A stretch of 64,000 bases of DNA from the NCBI GenBank assembly GCA_963816435.1, contig CAWFKS010000001.1, positions 248,001 through 312,000 of the forward strand. The letters run 5' to 3'. The notes beneath the pieces were generated by a model. That model was given only the letters and a program-made list of their open reading frames with translations, did no database searches and had not been told where the DNA came from. Position numbers and translations under genes: made by a program. Below are positions 30,602-42,157 of this stretch, piece after piece; the stretch's first letter is position 1, and every line of letters starts with the position of its first letter. This stretch comes from CAWFKS01 sp963816435 (lineage in GTDB: Bacteria; Pseudomonadota; Alphaproteobacteria; Rhizobiales; Rhizobiaceae).

Positions 30602-31023
30602 TCCGCTTTTCTCTCGTCTGCGACCACGACCACGATTTCGACGGCTGGTTTCGCAACGGCGACGATTTCGACACGCAGAAGAAGCGCGGCCTGATTTCGT
30701 GCCCGATCTGCCATTCGATCAAGGTCGACAAGGCGCTGATGGCGCCCTCCGTCTCGACCTCGCGCAAGGGCGAGCAGATCGCGCTCGCCATGAACGACGA
30801 GCAGCGGAAGATGATCGCCAAGCTCAAGGAGCTGTCGAAGAAGGTGCGCGAGAACGCCGACTATGTCGGCGACAAGTTCGCGGAGGAGGCCCGCAAGATC
30901 CATTTCGGCGAGACCGAGACGCGCGGCATCTACGGCGAGGCGACGGCCGACGAGGCGAAATCGCTGATCGAGGACGGCATCGAGTTCATGCCGCTGCCGC
31001 CTCTGCCCGAGGACCAGAACTGA
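30598..31023 (+). CDS. DUF1178 protein
   Basis: A 141-residue protein, MIRFSLVCDHDHDFDGWFRN, then RGLISCPICHSIKVDKALMAPSV. The CxxC and the N-terminal C-D-H-x-H region look like a zinc ribbon and are conserved in DUF1178. The C-terminus (YGEATADEAKSLIEDGIEFMPLPPLP) is the second family signature. No known function. Translationally coupled to the amidase gene and convergent with ubiG 13 bases away. Confidence 0.9.
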   Translation: MIRFSLVCDHDHDFDGWFRNGDDFDTQKKRGLISCPICHSIKVDKALMAPSVSTSRKGEQIALAMNDEQRKMIAKLKELSKKVRENADYVGDKFAEEARKIHFGETETRGIYGEATADEAKSLIEDGIEFMPLPPLPEDQN

Positions 31024-31036
31024 GGCAGGCCCGCAC

Positions 31037-31810
31037 TCAGCCGGACGGTGCGTCCTCGACGAATGCCGCCGGCTTTTCCACCAGCACCATGTAGTTGACG
31101 TCGATGTCGGTCGAACGCTGCCAGCGGTCGGCCAGCGGATTGTAGGTGACGCCGACGCGCTCCACGACATTCATGCCGGCGGCGTTCAGCGCACGCTCCA
31201 GCTCGTCCGGGCGGACCAGCTTGCCGAACTGGTGGGTGCCGCGCGGCAGCCAGCGCAGAACGTATTCGGCGCCGACGATGGCCAGGCCGAGCGCCTTCAG
31301 CGTGCGGTTGATGGTGGCGACGAACATGATGCCGCCGGGTTTCAGCAGCTTGCCGCAGGCCTCGATGAACAGGTTGATGTCGGAAACGTGCTCGACGACT
31401 TCCATGTTGAGGATGACGTCGAACTTCTCGCCGGCCTCGGCGAGTTCCTCGGCGGTGACGGCGCGGTAGTCGACCTTCACCTTGGCCTCGGCGGCGTGCA
31501 GTTTCGCCACTTCGATATTGGTTTCCGACGCATCGGCGCCGACCACCTCGGCGCCCAGCCTCGCCATCGGCTCGCACAGCAGTCCGCCGCCGCAGCCGAT
31601 GTCGAGGATGCGCAGTTTCTCGAACGGCTTCGGCGCGCGCGGATCGCGGCCGAAATGCGAGGCGACATGATCGCGAATGTAGGTGAGCCGGACGGGATTG
31701 AACTTGTGGAGCGGGCGGAACTTGCCGTTGGGATTCCACCATTCCGCGGCGAGCGCGGAAAAGCGCTCGACCTCGCCGGCGTCGATGGTCGTTCGTCGTG
31801 CCTCTGGCAT
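31037..31810 (-). CDS. ubiG: Ubiquinone biosynthesis O-methyltransferase UbiG
   Basis: A 257-residue class I methyltransferase from ATG 31810 (MPEARRTTIDAGEVERFSALAAEWW...). UbiG hallmarks: FSALAAEWWNPNGKFRPLHKFNPVRLTYIRD, SAM motif ILDIGCGGGLLCEPMARLGAEVVGAD, MEVVEHVSD, and ATINRTLKALGLAIVGAEYVLRWLPRGTHQ. It performs both O-methylations in ubiquinone synthesis. An upstream in-frame Met (MMRAARGGQ) is less likely. Divergent from lysC across 211 bases, in which no clear regulatory motif was recognised. Confidence 0.95.
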   Translation of the reverse strand: MPEARRTTIDAGEVERFSALAAEWWNPNGKFRPLHKFNPVRLTYIRDHVASHFGRDPRAPKPFEKLRILDIGCGGGLLCEPMARLGAEVVGADASETNIEVAKLHAAEAKVKVDYRAVTAEELAEAGEKFDVILNMEVVEHVSDINLFIEACGKLLKPGGIMFVATINRTLKALGLAIVGAEYVLRWLPRGTHQFGKLVRPDELERALNAAGMNVVERVGVTYNPLADRWQRSTDIDVNYMVLVEKPAAFVEDAPSG

Positions 31811-32021
31811 GGCCTGGCCTCCTCTCGCAGCCCGCATCAAGTCGTGTCCAGCCGGCGCGTTGTCAAGCGGTGATCGTTTGGCCGGCTCGCTTGCGCGCGC
31901 GGGGCTATTTGGATATGGACACCGCCGACCGGCGCGGGGCGCCAGGCACCAAGCCCTTGGCGGGCGAGCTGTTTTTTCCGGTTTTCACGCCGGCATCCGG
32001 ACAGGAAGGCATTTCGCGACC

Positions 32022-33296
32022 ATGGCGCGAATCGTGATGAAATTCGGCGGGACCTCCGTCGCCGATATCGATCGCATCCGCAACGTGGCGCGTCACGTCA
32101 AGCGCGAGGTCGATGCCGGCAACGAGGTCGCCGTCGTCGTTTCGGCAATGGCCGGCAAGACCAACGAGCTGGTCGGCTGGGTGCACGAGACGCCGCGCGC
32201 CTGCGGGGCCAACGCATCGTTCTTCGACGCGCGCGAATACGACGCGATCGTGGCTTCCGGCGAGCAGGTGACCAGCGGGTTGCTGGCGATCGCCCTGCAG
32301 TCGATGGGCGTGCATGCGCGCTCCTGGCAGGGCTGGCAGATACCGATCCGCACCGACAACGCCCATGGCGCGGCGCGCATCACCGACATCGACGGCGCAA
32401 GGCTGATCGAGCGCTTCGGCGAAGGGCAGGTGGCGGTGATCGCCGGCTTCCAGGGGCTGGCGCCTGACAACCGCATCGCCACGCTGGGCCGCGGCGGCTC
32501 GGATACCAGCGCGGTGGCGATCGCGGCGGCAGTCAACGCCGACCGCTGCGACATCTACACCGACGTCGACGGCGTCTACACGACCGACCCGCGCGTCGAG
32601 CCGAAGGCGCAGCGGCTGGCCAAGATTTCGTTCGAGGAAATGCTCGAGATGGCCTCGCTCGGGGCCAAGGTGCTGCAGGTGCGCTCGGTGGAACTGGCGA
32701 TGGTGCACAAGGTGCGCACCTTCGTGCGGTCTTCCTTCGAGGACCCCGACGCACCGGGAATGGGCGACCCGGTCAATCCGCCCGGAACCCTGATTTGCGA
32801 CGAGGAAGAGATCGTGGAACATCACGTCGTCACCGGTATCGCCTACGCCAAGGACGAGGCGCAGATATCGCTGCGCAGGGTTTCCGACCGTCCGGGCGTC
32901 GCGGCAGGCATTTTCGGACCGCTGGCCGAGGCCGGCATCAATGTCGACATGATCGTCCAGAACATCTCCGAGGACGGCTCGCGCACCGACATGACCTTCA
33001 CCGTGCCCTCGGGCGACGTCGACAAGGCGCTTGCCGTGCTGGAGAAGAACCGCGACACGATCGGCTTCGACGCGGTGCAGTCGGAAGCCGGGATGACCAA
33101 GGTCTCGGTCATCGGCATCGGCATGCGCAGCCACGCGGGCGTTGCCGCCACCGCCTTCAAGGCGCTGGCGGAAAAGGGCATTAACATTCGAGCGATCACG
33201 ACGTCGGAAATCAAGATATCAATCCTGATCGACGGGCCCTATGCCGAACTGGCGGTTCGCACTTTGCATTCCGTCTACGGTCTGGATAAGCAGTAG
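32022..33296 (+). CDS. lysC: Aspartate kinase
   Basis: A 424-residue aspartokinase. The kinase domain opens with IVMKFGGTSVADIDRI, followed by VVVSAMAGKTNELV, TLGRGGSDTSAVAIAAAV and YTDVDGVYTTDPRVEPKA. The C-terminal regulatory half has two ACT domains (QISLRRVSDRPGVAAGIFGPLAEAGINVDMIVQN and VSVIGIGMRSHAGVAATAFKALAEKGINIRAIT), the usual site of lysine/threonine feedback. It phosphorylates aspartate, the first step to lysine, threonine and methionine. It leads the conserved order lysC-ptsP-prfA-prmC. Confidence 0.97.
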   Translation: MARIVMKFGGTSVADIDRIRNVARHVKREVDAGNEVAVVVSAMAGKTNELVGWVHETPRACGANASFFDAREYDAIVASGEQVTSGLLAIALQSMGVHARSWQGWQIPIRTDNAHGAARITDIDGARLIERFGEGQVAVIAGFQGLAPDNRIATLGRGGSDTSAVAIAAAVNADRCDIYTDVDGVYTTDPRVEPKAQRLAKISFEEMLEMASLGAKVLQVRSVELAMVHKVRTFVRSSFEDPDAPGMGDPVNPPGTLICDEEEIVEHHVVTGIAYAKDEAQISLRRVSDRPGVAAGIFGPLAEAGINVDMIVQNISEDGSRTDMTFTVPSGDVDKALAVLEKNRDTIGFDAVQSEAGMTKVSVIGIGMRSHAGVAATAFKALAEKGINIRAITTSEIKISILIDGPYAELAVRTLHSVYGLDKQ

Positions 33297-33372
33297 TCAC
33301 ACAACCGGAATATCTCCGCACCGGTGGGCGCGCCGAACGGCAAGCGCCCGAACGGCGTTTTGGAGCGATGCG

Positions 33373-35644
33373 ATGCGAGACACAGCCGGGGGCCCCCGCG
33401 TCCTGCTCAGACGGCTCCGCGAGCTCATGGCCGAAGCGCTGGAGCCGCAGGAGCGGCTCGACCGTATCGTGCGCGAGATCGCGCAGAACATGGTCGCCGA
33501 GGTCTGCTCGCTCTACGTGCTGCGCGCCGATTCCGTGCTGGAGCTCTACGCCACCGAGGGTCTGAACCCGAGCGCGGTCCACCTGGCGCAACTGCGGCTC
33601 GGGCAGGGCCTGGTCGGCACGATCGCCGCCAGCGCGCGGCCGCTCAGCCTTTCGGACGCGCAGAAACATCCCGCCTTCACCTACCTGCCGGAGACGGGCG
33701 AGGAGATCTATCACTCCTTCCTCGGCGTGCCGGTGCTGAGGGCCGGCCGCACGCTCGGCGTGCTGGTCGTCCAGAACAAGACGATGCGGCACTACCGCGA
33801 GGACGAGATCGAGGCGCTGGAGACGACGGCGATGGTGATCGCCGAGATGATCGCCGCCGGCGACTTGTCGCGGCTGACCCGCCCGGGGCTGGAACTCGAC
33901 CTCAGGCGTCCGGTCAGCTTTACCGGGCCTCGGCCTCAACGAGGGCGTCGGGCTCGGCCACGTCGTGCTGCACGAGCCGCGCATCGTCGTCACCAATTTG
34001 TTCAACGAGGACAGCGAGGAAGAGCAGGCGCGGCTGGAATCCGCCCTCGGCTCGCTGAGGCTGTCGATCGACGACATGCTGTCGCGGCGCGAGCTGGCAG
34101 CAGACGGCGAGCACCGGGCGGTGCTGGAAGCCTACCGGATGTTCGCCAACGACCGCGGCTGGGTGCGCCGGCTCGACGAGGCGATCCGCAACGGGCTCAC
34201 CGCGGAAGCCGCGGTCGAGAAGGTGCAGAGCGACATGCGCGCGCGCATGATGCACATGACCGACCCGTATCTGCGCGAGCGGATGAGCGATTTCGACGAT
34301 CTCGCCAACCGGCTGCTGCGCCAGCTCATGGGGCGCGGACCGGACATGATGGCGCAGTCGCTGCCCAAGGACGCCATCATCGTGGCGCGCACGATGGGCG
34401 CGGCCGAACTGCTGGACTATCCGCGCGACAGGCTGCGCGGCCTGGTGCTGGAGGACGGGGCGCCGACCAGCCACGTCGTCATCGTGGCGCGCGCCGTCGG
34501 CATCGCCGTGGCCGGCCAGGTCAAGGGCGCGGTCTCGATGGCCGAAAACGGCGACGCGATCATCGTCGACGGCGAGGAGGGGCGCATACACTTGCGCCCG
34601 CAGTCCGACGTCGAGGCCGCCTACGCCGAGAAGGTGCGCTTCCGCGCCCGCAGGCAGGAACTCTACCGGTTTCTGCGCGACAAGCCGGCGCGCAGCAAGG
34701 ACGGCACCGACGTTTCGCTGCTGATCAACGCGGGGCTGGCGGTCGACCTGCCGCAGCTCGCCGATTCGGGCGCGGCCGGCGTCGGCCTGTTCCGCACCGA
34801 GCTGCAGTTCATGGTGGCGGCGACCTTCCCGCGCGCCGAAGCGCAGGAAAGGCTCTACCGCGACGTGCTGGACGCGGCCGACGGCAAGCCCGTCACCTTC
34901 CGCACCATCGACATCGGCGGCGACAAGATGCCCCCGTATTTCAAGGGCGCGGCCAACGAGGAGAACCCGGCGCTGGGATGGCGGGCGGTGCGCCTCACGC
35001 TCGACCGGCCGGCGCTGCTGCGCACACAGCTGCGCGCGCTGCTCAGGGCCGCCGGAGGCCGCGAACTGCGCGTCATGCTGCCGATGGTCACCGAGATCGC
35101 CGAGATCAGGCAGGCGCGCGAGATCATCGACCGCGAGGTCAGGCACCTGTCGCGGTTCGCCCACCACCTGCCGACCGGACTGAAGCTTGGGGCCATGCTG
35201 GAGGTGCCGTCGCTGATCTGGCAGCTCGACGAACTGATGAAGGCGGTGGACTTCGTCTCCGTCGGCTCCAACGATCTGTTCCAGTTCTTCACCGCCGCCG
35301 ACCGCGGCAACACGCGGCTTGCCGGCCGGTTCGACCCGATCTCGGTGCCGTTCATGCGCGCGCTGAGGCAGATCGTGGAAGCGGGAGAGAGGGCGCACAC
35401 GCCGGTGACGCTGTGCGGCGAACTCGCCGGGCGGCCGCTTTCGGCGATGGCGCTGCTGGGTATCGGCTTCCGTTCGATCTCGATGCCGCCCGCCGCGATA
35501 GGTCCGGTCAAGGCGATGCTGACGGAGCTGCCACTGGCGGAACTGTCGCAACTCGTCACCGAACTCCTTGAACGGCGCGGCGCGGAAGCCGATCTACACG
35601 GCGAGCTTCACAAATTCGCAGAAAAGCACTCGATACCCGTCTGA
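33373..35644 (+). CDS. ptsP: Nitrogen PTS enzyme I (PtsP), frameshifted
   Basis: About 757 residues if one G in the GGG run 33925-33927 is removed; the frames then join as FTGLGLNEGVGLG. An N-terminal GAF domain (MAEALEPQERLDRIVREIAQNMVAEVCSLY, about residues 17-170) defines EI-Ntr. The PEP-utilising domains follow: phospho-His loop EDGAPTSHVVIVAR, then GVGLFRTELQFM, TFRTIDIGGDKMPPYF, VMLPMVTEI, FVSVGSNDLFQFF and TLCGELAG. It takes phosphate from PEP to start the NPr-EIIA-Ntr regulatory relay, linked to nitrogen and potassium signalling. The ATG 33373 frame fits; an ATG five bases earlier does not. Confidence 0.92.
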
Positions 35645-35645
35645 C

Positions 35646-36725
35646 ATGATCGAACTTCCCCGCGACCGCATGGACCAGGTGCTGAAACGCTTCGAGCTGA
35701 TCGAGGCGCGGATGGCGGCCGGGCCGGAAGCCGACGAATACGTCAAGCTCGCCTCCGAATATTCGGAACTGCAGGAGATCGCCGCGAAGATCCGCGCGCT
35801 GAAATCGGCGCAGGGCGAGCGCGAGGATCTGGAGACGATGCTCGACGACAAGGCCACCGACGCCGAGATGCGGGCGCTGGCCGAGGACGACATGGAGAAT
35901 GTCGACGCGCGCATCGAGGAGCTCGGCCAGGAACTGCAGATCCTGCTTCTGCCCAAGGACGCGGCCGACGAGCGCAACGCGATCCTGGAGATCCGCGCCG
36001 GAACCGGCGGCGACGAGGCGGCCCTGTTCGCCGGCGACCTTTTTCGCATGTACGAGCGCTATGCCTCGGACCACGGCTGGAAGGTCGAGGTGATGTCGGC
36101 CAGCGAGGGCGAGGTCGGCGGCTACAAGGAGATCATCGCCACGGTGTCGGGCAAGGGCGTGTTCTCGAAGCTGAAGTTCGAATCCGGCGTGCACCGGGTG
36201 CAGCGCGTGCCCGAAACCGAGGCCGGCGGCCGCATCCACACCTCGGCGGCGACCGTCGCGGTGCTGCCGGAGGCGGAGGACGTCGACGTCGACATCAAGG
36301 CCGAAGACATCCGCATCGACACGATGCGCGCCTCCGGCGCCGGCGGCCAGCACGTCAACACCACCGATTCGGCGGTGCGTATCACCCATCTGCCGACCGG
36401 CATCATGGTGGTGTCGGCGGAAAAGTCGCAGCACCAGAACCGGGCGCGCGCCATGCAGATCCTGCGCGCCAAGCTGTTCGACATGGAGCGCACCAAGGCG
36501 GCCGACGAACGTTCGGAGGCGCGGCGCCTGCAGGTCGGCTCCGGTGACCGGTCCGAGCGCATCCGCACCTACAACTTCCCGCAAGGCCGCGTGACCGACC
36601 ACCGCATCAACCTGACGCTCTACAAGCTCGACCGGGTCATGCTGGGCGATCTCGACGAGATCATCGACGCGCTGATTTCCGACCACCAGTCGAGGCTGCT
36701 TTCCGAAGTGGACGAGCATGCCTGA
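35646..36725 (+). CDS. prfA: Peptide chain release factor 1
   Basis: A 359-residue RF1. It recognises UAA/UAG stop codons through the PxT element in RVPETEAGGRIHTS and hydrolyses peptidyl-tRNA with the GGQ loop (SGAGGQHVNTTDSAVR). Other family text: KSQHQNRARAMQIL, GSGDRSERIRTYNFPQGRVTDHRI. ATG 35646 lies 1 base after the ptsP TGA. It overlaps prmC by 8 bases, coupling RF1 to the enzyme that methylates its GGQ glutamine. Confidence 0.97.
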   Translation: MIELPRDRMDQVLKRFELIEARMAAGPEADEYVKLASEYSELQEIAAKIRALKSAQGEREDLETMLDDKATDAEMRALAEDDMENVDARIEELGQELQILLLPKDAADERNAILEIRAGTGGDEAALFAGDLFRMYERYASDHGWKVEVMSASEGEVGGYKEIIATVSGKGVFSKLKFESGVHRVQRVPETEAGGRIHTSAATVAVLPEAEDVDVDIKAEDIRIDTMRASGAGGQHVNTTDSAVRITHLPTGIMVVSAEKSQHQNRARAMQILRAKLFDMERTKAADERSEARRLQVGSGDRSERIRTYNFPQGRVTDHRINLTLYKLDRVMLGDLDEIIDALISDHQSRLLSEVDEHA

Positions 36726-37648
36726 GGCGATCGCGGCGACGGCGCTGGGCGATCTCCTGAAGGAGGCGCGGGCGCTGCTTGCCGGGGCCGGCATCGAAGA
36801 CGCCGCGCTCGATTCGCGGCTGCTGGTCGAGCACTTCACCGGCACCACGCGCACCGATGCCATCAGCTCTCCCGGCCGGCCGGTGGACGAGACCGCGGTC
36901 CGGGCGGTGGGCGAGGCGCTTGCGAGGCGCGCGGCCGGCGAGCCGGTGCACCGCATCCTCGGCTTTCGCGAGTTCCACGGGCTTCGGCTTCGCCTCAACG
37001 CCGACACGCTGGAGCCGCGGCCGGATACGGAGGCGCTGGTCGATCTGGTCGCGCCCTACGCGGCGGCGATGGTGGCCAAGCACGGCAATTGCCGCATCCT
37101 CGACCTTGGCACGGGGACGGGCGCGATCGCGCTGGCGCTGCTCAAGGAAGTGCCGGGAACACATGCGGTGGCCACCGACATTTCACCGCGAGGCCCTTGC
37201 AATGGCTGCGGCCAACGCCGATATCAACAACATGCCGGAGCGGCTGGAGCTGCTCGAGAGCGACTGGTTTTCGGCGGTCCACGGCGTTTTTCACATAATC
37301 GTCTCGAACCCGCCCTATATACCAACGAAGGACATGGCCCAGCTTCAGCCGGAAGTCCGGCTTCACGATCCCGAGCGGGCGCTGGACGGCGGCGCAGACG
37401 GGCTCGACGCCTACAGGCTGATCGCGGCAGGGGCAGCCGCCCATCTGGAGAGCGACGGCGTCATTGCCGTGGAGATCGGCAGCCGGCAAAGACACGATGT
37501 CGAAGCGATTTTCGCAGCTGCGAACTATCGGCTTGCCGAAGCGCGCCGCGATCTTGCCGGACACGAGCGCGCGCTGGTTTTCCGCTTGGCGGACAAGAGC
37601 TTAGCGGATGCACAAAAAGGACTTGGCAACCGGAAGGAATGCGGCTAG
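36718..37648 (+). CDS. prmC: Release factor glutamine methyltransferase, frameshifted
   Basis: PrmC/HemK methylates the Gln of the GGQ loop in RF1 and RF2. The N-terminal helical domain (LGDLLKEARALLAGAGIEDAALDSRLL...), HRILGFREFHG and SAM motif ILDLGTGTGAIALALLKEV are in one frame. One extra C at 37186-37187 shifts into the second, which carries REALAMAAANADINN, the catalytic NPPY in IIVSNPPYIP, and HDPERALDGGADGLDAYRLI. Removing one C gives a normal protein of about 309 residues. Because prmC is essential or nearly so, a sequencing error is more likely than a real lesion. The next 254 bases (37649-37902) hold no gene. Confidence 0.9.
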
Positions 37649-37902
37649 GGTCCGGCCACCGGATGAGACGAAGCAGGCAGTGCTGTCATCGATTCGGTTC
37701 CCGAGAACGACAAGCTGCCTTCTTGCGTGAGCGACGCCCAGGCTTCGTGCGGGGATCGTCCGGCCAGTGACATGAAGCGGGACAGGATGCCATCCGGCGA
37801 CGGCGCGCTCTGCGCGACTCGTCGCCGAACACAACACGAGAGCCGAACGGCTGCGGCCGCGCTCTCCAAATTCCCATAGTCGTCTCAAGCAAAGAGAATC
37901 GG

Positions 37903-38694
37903 ATGAGGCCACAACAGCAGAACAGGCGCATGCGCGGACGGGGCAACAACAACCGCAAGGGCCCCAACCCGCTGACCCGCAACTACGAGAGCAACGGTCC
38001 GGACGTCAAAATCCGCGGCTCCGCCCAGCAGATCGCCGACAAGTACACGACCCTGGCGCGCGATGCGCAAAGCGCGGGCGACCGGGTCATCGCGGAAAAC
38101 TACCTGCAGCATGCCGAGCACTACAACCGCATCATCGCGGCCGCTCAGGCGCAGCAGCAGGCCAGTCAGCCGCGCGACAGCCGCGACGACGACTACGACG
38201 GCGACGACGATCGCGACGACAACGAGCAGCAGGCGGGCTCGGGCAACAACCAGCAGCAAAACCGGAACGACAATCGCAACGACGGGCAGCAGCGTTCGCA
38301 GCGCCGTGGCGATGACGACGATCGCGACGACAACGATCAGCAGTCCGCGCCGCGCAACCAGCAGCAAAGCCGCAACGGAAACCAGCAGCGCACTCAGCGC
38401 CGCGGCGACGACGGCAATCGCGGCGATGACGATCAGGGCTACGAGGCCGGCCGGCAAAACAACGGTTCTGGCCCGCAGCCGGTGATCGAGGGCACGCCCG
38501 CCGAGGTGGCGCTGTCGCAGCAATCGTCGAACGGCGGCAATGGCGAAAGCCATGCCAACGGCGCAGCGAACGGTTCCGGCGAAGCGCAGGAAAAGCCGCG
38601 CCGCACCCGCCGTCCGCGCCGCGCCACCCCCAAGGACGGCGAGGAGCAGGCACCGCAGGAGGCGAAGTCGCCAGAGGCTGCGACCCAGGGCTGA
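37903..38694 (+). CDS. DUF4167 protein, disordered basic/acidic tail
   Basis: A 263-residue protein. The N-terminus RPQQQNRRMRGRGNNNRKGPNPLTRNYESNGPDVKIRGSAQQIADKYTTLARDAQSAGDRVIAENYLQHAEHYNRII is the DUF4167 domain. Residues from about 80 are Gln/Asn/Asp/Arg-rich low complexity with repeated R-x-x-R-R-G-D-D, ending in a basic RRTRRPRR patch. RG-rich and disordered sequence suggests RNA binding or condensate-type behaviour, which is inference only. It lies between prmC and clpB as in many rhizobia and is followed by a strong terminator. Confidence 0.88.
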   Translation: MRPQQQNRRMRGRGNNNRKGPNPLTRNYESNGPDVKIRGSAQQIADKYTTLARDAQSAGDRVIAENYLQHAEHYNRIIAAAQAQQQASQPRDSRDDDYDGDDDRDDNEQQAGSGNNQQQNRNDNRNDGQQRSQRRGDDDDRDDNDQQSAPRNQQQSRNGNQQRTQRRGDDGNRGDDDQGYEAGRQNNGSGPQPVIEGTPAEVALSQQSSNGGNGESHANGAANGSGEAQEKPRRTRRPRRATPKDGEEQAPQEAKSPEAATQG

Positions 38695-38737
38695 CGCCCG
38701 GCGCAGCGATGGCTGCCGCCGCAATCTTCTGAAATTC

Positions 38738-38766
38738 AAGGCCGGGCCTCGTGCCCGGCCTTTTTT
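38738..38766 (+). terminator. Rho-independent terminator after DUF4167
   Basis: GGCCGGGC (38740-38747), 5-base loop, GCCCGGCC (38753-38760), then six T (38761-38766). A textbook intrinsic terminator that isolates clpB from the upstream run. Confidence 0.92.
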
Positions 38767-38885
38767 CTGTTCCGATCCGGGCCGGCGGGCCGCCCTCTCC
38801 GCGCTGCCGGGACTGGCCGGTGGAGCTGTTCGCATGCTCGGAGCAGATCGGTCCTGCAGGCCGTGAAAAGACCGGCCTGTTTGTC

Positions 38886-38914
38886 TTGAGCAGACAGGAA
38901 GAAATACCCATATG
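38886..38914 (+). promoter_or_regulatory. Candidate RpoH (sigma-32) promoter of clpB
   Basis: CTTGAGC at 38886-38892, 14-base spacer, ACCCATAT at 38907-38914. This resembles the heat-shock consensus CTTGAAA-N14-CCCCATNT and the alphaproteobacterial form CTTG-N17/18-CYTATNT with one mismatch. Transcription would begin near 38922, giving a leader of about 120 bases before the clpB ATG at 39045. Confidence 0.65.
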
Positions 38915-39044
38915 CGTCTCGATCTGGACTCGCCGCATCGGGCACCGTGAAATTTGACTTCGATCATGGTGCGAGAAGGGGGTCCGTCACCTTAATCCGA
39001 TCCGGCGCCGCACCGCGGGCCGGTGACGGCATGGAGACGCCATT

Positions 39045-41657
<2,613 letters not shown>

Positions 41658-41709
41658 CCGTCGCCGCCTGAACGGGACGCTTTCCCGAACCGAAAACGCG
41701 AGGCGCGGA

Positions 41710-42069
41710 ATGACGTTGGAAGAATACAACGCGTTCTGCGCCTCGCTCGCTCACACCACACACGTCGTCCAATGGGGCGGCGCGCATGTGTGGAAGGTGG
41801 GCGGCAAGGTCTTTGCCATCGGCGGCTGGAATGCCGGCGAGGAGCTGGCGATCACCTTCAAGTGCTCGCCCGCGGCATTCGACATCTTGAAGGAGCAGCC
41901 GGGTCTGCGGCCCGCGCCCTACCTCGCGTCCCGCGGGCTGAGCTGGATCCAGCGGGTCTCGGACGAGACGATGCCGGACGAGGCGATCTGCGACTATCTC
42001 AGGGAAAGCCACCGGCTGGCAGCCGCGACGCTGCCGCGGAACAAACGCGCCGCATTGGGATTCCAATAG
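41710..42069 (+). CDS. MmcQ/YjbR family protein
   Basis: A 119-residue protein: MTLEEYNAFCASLAHTTHVVQWGGAHVWKVGGKVFAIGGW, then LAITFKCSPAAFDILKEQPGLRPAPYLASRGLSWI. This matches the MmcQ/YjbR (CyaY-like fold, double-wing) family, of which some members bind DNA; the role is unknown. It lies 52 bases after clpB and could be transcribed with it. Confidence 0.85.
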   Translation: MTLEEYNAFCASLAHTTHVVQWGGAHVWKVGGKVFAIGGWNAGEELAITFKCSPAAFDILKEQPGLRPAPYLASRGLSWIQRVSDETMPDEAICDYLRESHRLAAATLPRNKRAALGFQ

Positions 42070-42157
42070 GATTTTCGCGGGGGTTGGCCATCTTCATGCC
42101 CCGTTCATCCGCGAACCGTTAACCTTGGATGCGTGAACAACGCAGCGGATTGGACAC

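Noticed and set aside
33373..37648. Programmed +1 frameshifting in ptsP and prmC
   Set aside because: No slippery stop such as the prfB type occurs at the break points, the sites share no common motif, and unrelated genes show the same kind of single-base insertion.
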